Assembly: GCF_018919395.1 (NCBI RefSeq)
Contig: NZ_JAHLME010000003.1
Span: 1 to 64,000 of the forward strand
Direction: 5' to 3'
DNA: 64,000 nt
DNA from: Geomonas azotofigens
GTDB lineage: Bacteria > Desulfobacterota > Desulfuromonadia > Geobacterales > Geobacteraceae
Shown here: in pieces, positions 26,894-34,821 of the stretch
Numbering within the stretch: position 1 is the first letter of the stretch
How the letters are laid out: each line of letters opens with the position of its first letter
Program-made: the position numbers and the translations under genes
The notes under the pieces: model-generated
Seen by the model: only the letters and a program-made list of their open reading frames with translations
Told to the model about the DNA's origin: nothing
The model's database searches: none

Positions 26894-28229
26894 GAATTTC
26901 GTAGAGAGGGCCCGCTATCTCTGCTCCCTGGGCGGGGCGGCGGCCACGGTGACCGCGCTGCCGGGTGGCATTCCGATTCTGCACTCGGCCTCGGGATGCG
27001 CAGGCAACTTTGCCTGGACCCAGAACGGCGGCAGTGGCCTCCAGGTCGGGGGGTATTGCGGCGGGCTCACCGTCCCAAGCTCCAACGTCCAGGAAACGGA
27101 GGTTGTCTTCGGCGGCGAGGACCGCCTGCGCGAGCAGATAACCTCCACCCTCAAGGTGATGCAGGGCGGCCTTTACGTGGTCCTGACCGGCTGCGTCCCC
27201 GAGGTAATCGGCGACGACATCTTCGCAGTGGTGAACGATTTCCGTGAGGAGGGAGCTCCCATCATCGGTGCGGTCACCGGCGGCTTCCGCGGCGACTCCT
27301 ACTGGGGGTACGACCTGGTACTGCAGGCACTGGTCAAGGACTACCTGGACAAGGGGCTGGCAAAGGTGAAGGGACGGGTGAACCTCTGGGGCGTGGTGCC
27401 GTACATGGACCCGTTCTGGCGCGGCAACCTGGAAGGGGCCCGTCACCTCCTGGAGTTGCTCGGCCTGGAGGTCAACTCCTTCTTCACCCCTACTGATACG
27501 CTGGAGGGGATCAGGGAAGCGGGCTCGGCGCAACTCAACATCGTGCTCTCTGATCTCTACGGCCAGGGCGCCGCCGCGCTTTTCAAGGAGAAGCACGGCA
27601 CCCCATTCGTCACTACCTCGCTCCCTATCGGGGTTTCCGCTTCCGAAGCGTTCCTGCGCCAGGTTGGTGCCGCGCTGGAACTGGACTCGGAATTGGTGCA
27701 GCGGGTGATTGATAGGGAAAAGCGGCACTACTACCAGATCCTGGAGCCGCTCACTGACTGTTACAACGACCTCGACCTGCAGCGTTACGCCGTGGTCGTC
27801 GGCGATGCCAACTACGCCGTGGCACTAACGCGCTTTCTTGCGGACGACCTCGGCTGGCTCCCCGTCCTCACCGTGGTGACCGACAGAATTCACGAAAACG
27901 GCCAGCCGGCGATTGCGGCCCGAGTTGAGCAGCTGGCCTCCGGATTCAGCACCAACGTAGTCTTCGAGTCCGACGCTTCCCAGGTCCTCGGGCACTTGAA
28001 CCAGGTCTGGCCCCGGGCCGCCGGGCAGAAATACTACAACGCCTTCAGCCCCGCCTTCGTGGTGGGCAGCTCGCTTGATCGCGAACTCGCGCTGCAGATC
28101 GGAGCGCCGCACCTCTCGGTCTCCTTCCCGGTGGCGAATCGCGCCGTGCTGGATCGCGGCTACACCGGTTTCCGTGGTGGCTTGAGGCTCGCCGAGGATG
28201 TCTTCGGGCAGATAGTGGCGAACAGGTAA
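26886..28229 (+). CDS. NifK-like beta subunit (MarK-like candidate)
   Basis: 447 residues. Three cysteines match the P-cluster ligands of NifK: Cys38 (SASGCAGNF), Cys58 (VGGYCGG) and Cys103 (LTGCVPEVIGDD), with VFGGEDRLREQI between. It would form the alpha2beta2 complex with the preceding gene, translationally coupled through an ATGAGTGA overlap. Shorter than NifK because the N-terminal extension is missing. Confidence 0.87.
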   Translation: MSENFVERARYLCSLGGAAATVTALPGGIPILHSASGCAGNFAWTQNGGSGLQVGGYCGGLTVPSSNVQETEVVFGGEDRLREQITSTLKVMQGGLYVVLTGCVPEVIGDDIFAVVNDFREEGAPIIGAVTGGFRGDSYWGYDLVLQALVKDYLDKGLAKVKGRVNLWGVVPYMDPFWRGNLEGARHLLELLGLEVNSFFTPTDTLEGIREAGSAQLNIVLSDLYGQGAAALFKEKHGTPFVTTSLPIGVSASEAFLRQVGAALELDSELVQRVIDREKRHYYQILEPLTDCYNDLDLQRYAVVVGDANYAVALTRFLADDLGWLPVLTVVTDRIHENGQPAIAARVEQLASGFSTNVVFESDASQVLGHLNQVWPRAAGQKYYNAFSPAFVVGSSLDRELALQIGAPHLSVSFPVANRAVLDRGYTGFRGGLRLAEDVFGQIVANR

Positions 28230-28242
28230 AGGAGGAAAGACA

Positions 28243-28908
28243 ATGGGTCAGATCGACAATGAGCTGTTCAAGCGGCTCTCCGACGCGGTCGTGGATATGG
28301 ACGAGGACGAGGCGATTGCTGCCGCCAACGAGGTGGTCGAGCGCGGCATCGACGCCTACCAGGCCATCGAAAAGGGGCTTTCAGCCGGGATGGAGCGGGC
28401 CGGGCAATTCTTCGACGAGGAGGAGTATTTCATCCCTGAGCTCCTCATGTGTTCGGACGCCATGTACGCCGGGATGGACGTACTCAAACCGCACCTTCGC
28501 AGTGATGGCGCCGCCGAGAAGCATAAGGTGGTGATCGGCGTGGTGGAGGGGGACACCCATGACATCGGCAAGAACCTGGTGAAGATCATGCTGGAGACCT
28601 CCGGCTTCGATGTCACCGACCTCGGGCGCGACATCCCGCCGGCCCGGTTCGTGGAAACGGCCAAGGAGATCGGCGCCAACATCATCGCCCTCTCCACCCT
28701 GATGACCACCACCATGGACGGCATGGGCGCCGTGGTTCGTCAGCTTAGCGAGGAGGGGATCCGGGACCGCTTCAAGGTCATCGTCGGCGGCGGTCCCATC
28801 TCGCAGGGGTTCGCCGATCGGATCGGCGCGGACGGCTATGCGGTGAACGCCGCGGACGCGATCCGCCTGGCCAGGGCGCTGGTGGCCCCCGCGGAGGCGG
28901 CTGCCTGA
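28243..28908 (+). CDS. Corrinoid (B12-binding) methyl carrier protein
   Basis: 221 residues of the MtaC/MtbC/MtsB type. Helical cap domain (1-90), then the cobalamin-binding fold with DTHDIGKN (His106 the lower cobalt ligand), STLMTTTMDGM and the tail VIVGGGPISQGFADRIGADGY. It shuttles the methyl group between the UroD-fold methyltransferases that follow it. Strong AAAGGAGG, 13 bp after the nifK-like gene, so made together with the reductase. Confidence 0.94.
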   Translation: MGQIDNELFKRLSDAVVDMDEDEAIAAANEVVERGIDAYQAIEKGLSAGMERAGQFFDEEEYFIPELLMCSDAMYAGMDVLKPHLRSDGAAEKHKVVIGVVEGDTHDIGKNLVKIMLETSGFDVTDLGRDIPPARFVETAKEIGANIIALSTLMTTTMDGMGAVVRQLSEEGIRDRFKVIVGGGPISQGFADRIGADGYAVNAADAIRLARALVAPAEAAA

Positions 28909-29954
28909 TGAGCCGTGACCAGATGACACCGCTTGAGCGCCTGGCGGCCTACGGCGCCGGCGCGCCCATCGACCGGCTCCCCTGCGTTCCCATTGTGGGG
29001 AACACGGCGGCGCGGGTGATCGGCGTGAAGGTCGGGGACTTCCGTGGCAACGGTGCGTTGATCGCACAGGCACAGGTAGCAGCCTACCGGCTCTTCGGCT
29101 ACGACATCATCAGGATCTTTACCGACCTCTACACCCAGGCGGAGGCGATGGGGGCCAAGGTGAGCTACCCGGAGGACGAGACGGCCTTTCTGGCCGCCCC
29201 GGCCATCACCGACTTGGCGGAACTGGATCGCCTGCGTCCCGCGGATCCTCAACGCGACGGGCAGTTGCCGCAGCACCTGGAGGCGATGCGCCGTGCGGTG
29301 GATCAAGTGGGGCACGAGGTGGCGGTGACCGGCGCGGTAACCTGCCCCTTCACCAACGCTTCCTTCCTGGTGGGAGCCGACAAGCTGGCGCGTCTCATGA
29401 TGCGCTCACCCGAGATGGTGCACCACCTGTGCGAGATTTCGCTGCAGACCAACATCGCCTATGCCGGCGCCATCATCGACGCCGGCTGCACGCCGAGCCT
29501 CACCGATGCCATGTCCTCCATGTCCGTGATCAGCCCGCGCCAGTTCAGAGAATTCTCGTTCCCGTACCTGAAGCGGCTCATCGACTATGTCCACGGGCGC
29601 GACAGGAAGGTCACGCTGCACATCTGCGGCAAGACCTCCGGCATATGGGAGGCGATGGTAGAGGCGGGTGCCGATTGCCTGAGTATCGACAACGATGCCG
29701 ACCTCGGCGAGGCGCGGATCGCGGTCGGCGACCGGGTGCGCCTGATGGGGAACGTGCATCCCTCCGAGGTCATGCTGCAGGGGATTCCTGACGCGGTACG
29801 CCGGGCGACGCTCTCGTGCCTCGCCCAGGCGAAGGACAGCCCCAAGGGGTTCATCGTAGCCTCGGGCTGCAGCCTCCCCACGGAAACCCCCTTCGCCAAC
29901 ATCCACGCCATGCTGGACACGGTGCGCGAGGCGGGCTGGCCGGTAAAAAACTGA
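28908..29954 (+). CDS. UroD-fold corrinoid methyltransferase, copy 2
   Basis: 348 residues, start overlapping the corrinoid gene stop (TGATG). Zinc ligands by pattern: LHICGKTSGIW and ASGCSLPTETPFANIHAM. Closest in sequence pattern to copy 1 at 14098 (NTAARVIGVKVGDF against DHAARVIGVSVGDY). Translational coupling to the corrinoid protein suggests that it is its main methyltransferase. Whether it methylates or demethylates the corrinoid cannot be told from sequence. Confidence 0.88.
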   Translation: MSRDQMTPLERLAAYGAGAPIDRLPCVPIVGNTAARVIGVKVGDFRGNGALIAQAQVAAYRLFGYDIIRIFTDLYTQAEAMGAKVSYPEDETAFLAAPAITDLAELDRLRPADPQRDGQLPQHLEAMRRAVDQVGHEVAVTGAVTCPFTNASFLVGADKLARLMMRSPEMVHHLCEISLQTNIAYAGAIIDAGCTPSLTDAMSSMSVISPRQFREFSFPYLKRLIDYVHGRDRKVTLHICGKTSGIWEAMVEAGADCLSIDNDADLGEARIAVGDRVRLMGNVHPSEVMLQGIPDAVRRATLSCLAQAKDSPKGFIVASGCSLPTETPFANIHAMLDTVREAGWPVKN

Positions 29955-29979
29955 CATCTCAACTTTTGCGTCCGCGACT

Positions 29980-30071
29980 CCTCCCCCCGGAGGGGGGAGG
30001 TCGGGAGGGGGGCTGTTTGCAATAGCCGCTGCGCGCCCCCTCCCTGACCCTCCCCCTCCGGGGGCGGGGAC
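29980..30071. repeat. Inverted pair of GC-rich REP units
   Basis: CCCCCCGGAGGGGGGAGG (from about 29984) and the opposite-sense unit with TCCCCCTCCGGGGGCGGGGA ending at 30070, separated by about 35 bp. It is the same family as at 18428 and 46776 and lies between two genes of the operon. It might form an mRNA hairpin that lowers or stabilises segments of the transcript (inference). Confidence 0.7.
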
Positions 30072-30107
30072 CTGGTGGGATGTACTACCTGACACAGGAG
30101 TAAAACC

Positions 30108-31139
30108 ATGAGCCTCAGCCCCAAAGAGCGGTTGCTCGACACGCTAGGTAAAAAGAAGGTCGACCGGCCGCCGGTCGTCTGCACCGGCGGCATGATGAAT
30201 GCCGCCATCGTCGATGTCATGAACCGCACCGGGCACACCCTGCCGGAAGGGCACTTCCGGTCCGACCTGATGGCCGAACTTGCCACCGACGTCAACCACG
30301 ACACCGGCTTCGAGAACTTCGGCATCCCGTTCTGCATGACCGTGGAGGCCGAAGTGCTCGGCAGCGAGATCGACTTCGGCACCCTGGCCTGCGAACCCAA
30401 GATCGCGCGTGAGCCTTTCGTCTCGAATGCCCAGGTGCAGTTTCGCGACATAGACAGGATGCTCGACTCAGGACGTATCGGTCAGGTTGCCGAGGCGGCC
30501 TTGCTCTTGAGTCGCTCCAACCCCGACGTGCCTGTCATTGGCAGCATCACCGGCCCGGTCAGCACCGCAGCCTCGATCGTCGACCCCATGATCTTTCTGA
30601 AGGAGCTGCATAAAAAACGGGAAGATTCCCACCGCGTGCTCGACTACGTGAGCGACTTCCTCATCTCGTTCGCCCGCCTGCTGGTCGACGGCGGCGCCAG
30701 CGCCATCTGCATCGGCGACCCGACCGCCACCGGCGAGATTCTCGGGCCGCGCCTGTTCCAGGAGTACGCCGTCACCTACCTGAACAAGGTCATCGACGGC
30801 ATTCACGCCACCGGCGTCCCGGTCCTGGTGCACATCTGCGGCGAGATGAAGGCGGTCAAGCCCTCCATTCCTCAACTGCACAGCGACGCCATCAGCACCG
30901 ACGCCTTCGTGAACCTGAAGCTCCTGAAAGAGGAATACCCGCAGCTCACCACCATGGGGAACCTGAGCACCTTCCTTCTGGAGCTCGGGGAGCCGGATAA
31001 GGTCTCGCGCCATACGGCGGGACTCGTGCGCGACGGCATCGACATCATCTCCCCCGCTTGCGGGCTGAGCACCGCCTCCTCGATCAGGAACATCCAGGCC
31101 ATGACCCAGACGGTGAAGGACGGAGGGCGCGGATGGTAA
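30108..31139 (+). CDS. UroD-fold corrinoid methyltransferase, copy 3 (MtbA-like)
   Basis: 343 residues with LVHICGEMKAVKPS and ISPACGLSTASSIRNIQAM, the zinc-ligand pattern of thiol-binding methyltransferases. More divergent from copies 1 and 2 than they are from each other (SITGPVSTAASIVDP, GDPTATGEILGPRLFQEY are MtaA/MtbA-like). ACAGGAG before the ATG; its stop overlaps the next start (ATGGTAA). Probably the second half-reaction of the methyl transfer. Confidence 0.88.
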   Translation: MSLSPKERLLDTLGKKKVDRPPVVCTGGMMNAAIVDVMNRTGHTLPEGHFRSDLMAELATDVNHDTGFENFGIPFCMTVEAEVLGSEIDFGTLACEPKIAREPFVSNAQVQFRDIDRMLDSGRIGQVAEAALLLSRSNPDVPVIGSITGPVSTAASIVDPMIFLKELHKKREDSHRVLDYVSDFLISFARLLVDGGASAICIGDPTATGEILGPRLFQEYAVTYLNKVIDGIHATGVPVLVHICGEMKAVKPSIPQLHSDAISTDAFVNLKLLKEEYPQLTTMGNLSTFLLELGEPDKVSRHTAGLVRDGIDIISPACGLSTASSIRNIQAMTQTVKDGGRGW

Positions 31140-32806
31140 CGGTTGTATTTCTTCCCGACGATAAACACGCCACGGTCTCCAAGGGCTCGACCATCCTGGA
31201 GGCCGCCCGTGCAGCCGGAGTGACCATCGATTCCCCCTGCAACGGCGCGGTGGTCTGCGGCAAGTGCGCGGTGACCCTGCCTTCCCACAACCTCGACAAG
31301 GTGGTCGAAAAAGGAGCGCACCGGCTTCCGGCGGGAGAAAGGAGCCGCGGGCAGGTGCTTGCTTGCGCAGCCGAGGTCCACGGCAACATCGCGGTGCTGG
31401 TTCCCGAGGGGCCTTCGCTGCGTGATTTCAAGATCGCCAGCCACGGTGAGGCTTGCACTGTCGATCTCTCCCCGCACATCGTCAAGGAGTACCGGCCGGA
31501 TCTGGGCGTGACGCGCGTGCTGGGCGGCGGAGCACTCCTGACCGAAGAGGAGGGCGATACCGCCGGCGAGAGCTTCGGCGTAGTGGTCGACATCGGCACC
31601 ACCACCCTCGTGGTCGCGCTGGTGGACCTGACAACCGGGACTCAACTGGCGGCCGCTTCGTCCCTCAACCCGCAAAGCCGCCACGCCCAGGACGTGCTGT
31701 CGCGCATTAAAATAGGGTCGGAAGAGCGCGGGCTGGAGGAGTTGCGAAGTGGCGTCATCGGCGAAATCAATGCCCTGATCGACCAGGTCGCGGGGACGGC
31801 TGGAGTACGCCGGGACCGTATCTACGAGGTGATCTTCAGCGGTAACACCTGCATGTTGCACTTGGCCGCCGGGGTCGATCCGGCGCCGCTTGGCAGGTAT
31901 CCCTACACCTCTGCGCTCACCTGCGCCGCCTGGCTCCCTGCGCAGGCAACAGGAATAGATATCGCCCACGGCGGGCTGATCTACCTTCCGCCGATCATCT
32001 CAGGCTACATCGGCGCCGACATCACGGCGGGCCTGCAGGCGGTCCGCCTGCACGAAAGCACGGAAACAGTGCTGTTCGTGGATATCGGAACTAACGGCGA
32101 GATGGCTTTGTGCCGCGACGGTAAGATTTGGGCCACCTCCACCGCCGCCGGCCCCGCCTTCGAGGGTATGAACATCCGCTTTGGCATGAGGGCAGGGGAG
32201 GGGGCGATCGAGCGTTGCAGCTTCCAGCCAGACGGCACCCTGGAAATCAGGACCATCGCCGGGGCGGAGGCTGTCGGCATCTGCGGGTCGGGCCTGATGG
32301 ATATAGTCGCCGAGCTTGTGGCCCACGGCCTGGTGGGAAAAAACGGCAAGTTCGTCAAGCCGGACGCGGCCGCAATTCATCCGAAGCTGGCCGAGCGCCT
32401 GGTGGAGCGGGATGGCAAGCCGTCGTTCCTGCTCACCGAGAAAGTCTGGTTGACCCAAAAGGACGTGCGCCAGGTGCAGCTCGCCAAGGGGGCGATCCGG
32501 GCCGGGGTGGAATTTCTGCTGCGCGAGGCCTCGGTCCCAGTAGCGGAACTGCAGCGGGTCCTGATCGCCGGCTCTTTCGGCTACCATCTGACCGCCGACA
32601 GCCTGACCACCATCGGACTCTTGCCGGCCGGCACCTCCGGGCGGATCAGGTTCGTCGGCAACACCGCCAAAAGCGGAGGGGAAGCGTTCCTCCTCAACGC
32701 CGTCTCGCGCCGGGAGATGAGCGATCTGGTCGAGCAGGTGCAGGTCGTGGAGTTGGCCAACTGCAAGGACTTTGACAAGGTTTTCGTGGAAGCACTTTCC
32801 TTTTGA
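31133..32806 (+). CDS. RACo-like corrinoid activator (2Fe-2S plus ASKHA, DUF4445)
   Basis: 557 residues. N-terminal ferredoxin domain with a 2Fe-2S pattern: Cys36, Cys42, Cys45 (PCNGAVVCGKC) and Cys78 (VLAC). From about residue 145 an ATPase of the ASKHA class begins (VVDIGTTTLVVALVDL), with FVDIGTNGEMAL and AGSFGYHL later. Such proteins reduce Co(II) corrinoids back to Co(I) using ATP. The ATG at 31133 has GGAGG upstream and overlaps the previous stop. It completes a corrinoid methyltransferase system: carrier, methyltransferases and reactivator. Confidence 0.92.
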   Translation: MVTVVFLPDDKHATVSKGSTILEAARAAGVTIDSPCNGAVVCGKCAVTLPSHNLDKVVEKGAHRLPAGERSRGQVLACAAEVHGNIAVLVPEGPSLRDFKIASHGEACTVDLSPHIVKEYRPDLGVTRVLGGGALLTEEEGDTAGESFGVVVDIGTTTLVVALVDLTTGTQLAAASSLNPQSRHAQDVLSRIKIGSEERGLEELRSGVIGEINALIDQVAGTAGVRRDRIYEVIFSGNTCMLHLAAGVDPAPLGRYPYTSALTCAAWLPAQATGIDIAHGGLIYLPPIISGYIGADITAGLQAVRLHESTETVLFVDIGTNGEMALCRDGKIWATSTAAGPAFEGMNIRFGMRAGEGAIERCSFQPDGTLEIRTIAGAEAVGICGSGLMDIVAELVAHGLVGKNGKFVKPDAAAIHPKLAERLVERDGKPSFLLTEKVWLTQKDVRQVQLAKGAIRAGVEFLLREASVPVAELQRVLIAGSFGYHLTADSLTTIGLLPAGTSGRIRFVGNTAKSGGEAFLLNAVSRREMSDLVEQVQVVELANCKDFDKVFVEALSF

Positions 32807-32828
32807 GTGCTGTCAAGTGATGGCTAGA

Positions 32829-32888
32829 CTATAAAACTTATAGACTAGATATTTTTATATTGACTCCAGCAGCAGCCGGTGCTATGGT
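32829..32888 (+). promoter_or_regulatory. Rrf2-type operator and promoter of the second importer operon
   Basis: Operator CTATAAAACTTATAG (32829-32843), a perfect inverted repeat with a 3-bp centre, followed by ACTAG. Promoter TTGACT (32860-32865), 17-bp spacer, TATGGT (32883-32888). The layout is almost the same as at 18205. Confidence 0.72.
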
Positions 32889-32915
32889 TTCCCCCACAGT
32901 TCAATAGTGGTGGCT

Positions 32916-32976
32916 GACCAGAGACACTGGAGGCCAGGCAAGTACGGTGATGACACCGACTCGCCTGGCCTTTTTT
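32916..32976 (+). ncRNA. Leader RNA element, copy 3 (hairpin plus terminator)
   Basis: CCAG-AGACA-CTGG hairpin (loop differs from copies 1 and 2), then GGCCAGGC...GCCTGGCC with an inner CGGTG/CACCG stem and six Ts. It begins about 20 nt after the predicted transcription start and ends 26 bp before the next ATG, so it would stop the transcript unless relieved. Confidence 0.75.
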
Positions 32977-33002
32977 ATTTCCCACAGAAAAAGGAGCACG
33001 AG

Positions 33003-34037
33003 ATGAGATCTGCATGGAAAAGATTGCTGTTGCTAGCCGTTGCCGCCCTAGGATTATCGGCGCAGGCTGACGCTGCCGTTGCGAAGACGAAGCTGAAAGT
33101 CGGCTACGCTCCGGGAGGGGGCAGCGTGCTCACCTTCTTGGCACAGGACCAGAAGCTGTTCGAGAAGGAAGGCGTCGAGGTGGAACTGGTACAGTTCGCC
33201 AGCTCCTCCGACGGGCTCAACGCGTTGAACAGCGGCAAGATCGACATCGGCATCTCCTTCGGCACCGCCGGACCGCTCACCTTCATCTCAAAGGGGAGCG
33301 ACTTCTCCATCATCGGCGGGCACCTCTCCGGCGGTCACCCGGTGATCGCGCTCCCGGAGAAGGCGCAGAAGATCAAGACCATCGGCGACTTCCGCGGCAA
33401 GACCGTGGCCACGCCGCGCATCTACACCGCGGACATCGTCTGGCGCGGCGCCTTGAAGCGTGCCGGTCTCGATCCCGAGAAGGATGTAAAGATCATTGAA
33501 CTGAAGAATCCGGCAGCCGTGCTGGAGGCCGTGAAGGCGGGCAAAGCGGACGTCGGAATCGGCGCCTCCTCGATTCTGTTGAAGGCCAAGGAGTCGGGCG
33601 TGGTGGTGGTCGGCTGGAGCAACTACTTCTTCCCGCAGCACCCCTGCTGCCGCATCGTGGCCAAGGGGAAGGCGGTGAAGGAGGATCCCGAGACTTATCG
33701 CGCTTTCCTCAGGGCGATCCTGCAGGCCGAGAAGATCAAGACCGAGAAGCCCGAGCTGGCCGTTGACGTCAACAAGCGCTACCTGAACCTCGACGACAAG
33801 ATGGCCCGCGAGTTCACCCTGGAACCGCACCAGGAGACCCATGCCGACCCGAATCGTAAAGGGGTCACCAGGATGTGGCATGACATGAAAAGCATCGACT
33901 ACGTGGAAGGGGATATCGACCTGAACCGCTACGTGAACGTGGATCTCTACCGCGACGCCTTGAAGGAACTGCAGCGGCGCAATCCCAAGGACAAGTTCTA
34001 CCGCGAGGCGAAGAGACGCTTCGAACGTCAGAACTGA
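33003..34037 (+). CDS. NitT/TauT-type substrate-binding protein C
   Basis: 344 residues with signal peptide (MRSAWKRLLLLAVAALGLSA). Same family and plan as the proteins at 21563 and 22624: LKVGYAPGGGSVLTFLAQDQKLFEKEGVEV, ALNSGKIDIGISFGTAGPL, AVLEAVKAGKADVGIG and the cysteine pair HPCCRIVAK. AAAAGGAG upstream. First gene of the operon after leader RNA copy 3. Confidence 0.9.
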   Translation: MRSAWKRLLLLAVAALGLSAQADAAVAKTKLKVGYAPGGGSVLTFLAQDQKLFEKEGVEVELVQFASSSDGLNALNSGKIDIGISFGTAGPLTFISKGSDFSIIGGHLSGGHPVIALPEKAQKIKTIGDFRGKTVATPRIYTADIVWRGALKRAGLDPEKDVKIIELKNPAAVLEAVKAGKADVGIGASSILLKAKESGVVVVGWSNYFFPQHPCCRIVAKGKAVKEDPETYRAFLRAILQAEKIKTEKPELAVDVNKRYLNLDDKMAREFTLEPHQETHADPNRKGVTRMWHDMKSIDYVEGDIDLNRYVNVDLYRDALKELQRRNPKDKFYREAKRRFERQN

Positions 34038-34048
34038 GGCGCATCATC

Positions 34049-34810
34049 ATGGTTGCACAACTGATCAAACGATACAGCGGCCCGGCGGTGGTAATCCTGC
34101 TGCTGGTGCTGCTCTTCGAGGCAGCCACCGACTGGTCGGGCTGGCTTGAGCCGGTGTTGTTCCCCGGTCTTTCGAAGATCCTGCCCGCCTTCGGCAAGTC
34201 CCTGCCCAAACTGGTCCTGGGCTTTGGCAACTCCATGGGGATGCTGGTGCCGAGCTACTTCCTGGCGCTGGCGCTGGGCGTCGGCGGCGGCTTGGTGGTC
34301 GGCTCCTCGAACTTTTTGCGCGGGCTGCTCATGCCGGTCTTTCGCGGGGTGAGCCCGATTCCGCCCACCATGCTGATCCCGTACGCCATCGCGGTGCTGC
34401 CGACCTTCTGGCTCTCCTCCGCCTTCATCATCTTCGCAGGCGCTTTCTGGCCGATCCTGATGGGGACTATCCACGGCGTGGTTCATCTGGAGGAGCGCTA
34501 CATAGAAAACGCCAGAACCTTGGGGCTCGGCGGCTTCCGGCTTTATCGCAAAGTCATCCTCCCCGGCGCCCTTCCGATGATCTTTAGCGGGGCCGGGATG
34601 GCGCTGGTCTTCAGCTTCATCCTGTTGACCGTCGCCGAGATGTTCGGCGCCAAGTCGGGCATGGGGCACTTCATCCAGTACAACGCGGATTTCTCCGACT
34701 ACCCGAAGGTGCTGGCCGGCATGCTCTTCATGTCGCTGGTCATCATCTTGATTATGGAACTGTTCGACCTTGTGCAGCGCCGCGTGCTGCACTGGACCGG
34801 CAAACGCTGA
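34049..34810 (+). CDS. NitT/TauT-type ABC permease
   Basis: 253 residues, six-helix permease. Docking loop ENARTLGLGGFRLYRKVILPGALP. No ATPase gene is present in this operon, so it may use the ATPase at 19942. Follows the binding protein by 11 bp; the ribosome site is weak. Confidence 0.88.
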   Translation: MVAQLIKRYSGPAVVILLLVLLFEAATDWSGWLEPVLFPGLSKILPAFGKSLPKLVLGFGNSMGMLVPSYFLALALGVGGGLVVGSSNFLRGLLMPVFRGVSPIPPTMLIPYAIAVLPTFWLSSAFIIFAGAFWPILMGTIHGVVHLEERYIENARTLGLGGFRLYRKVILPGALPMIFSGAGMALVFSFILLTVAEMFGAKSGMGHFIQYNADFSDYPKVLAGMLFMSLVIILIMELFDLVQRRVLHWTGKR

Positions 34811-34821
34811 CGAGGCAACCG

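Noticed and set aside
12281-28229. True molybdenum nitrogenase locus
   Set aside because: nifEN, nifV and molybdate genes are absent here, the NifDK-like proteins are shorter and divergent, and the neighbours are sulfur and corrinoid genes.
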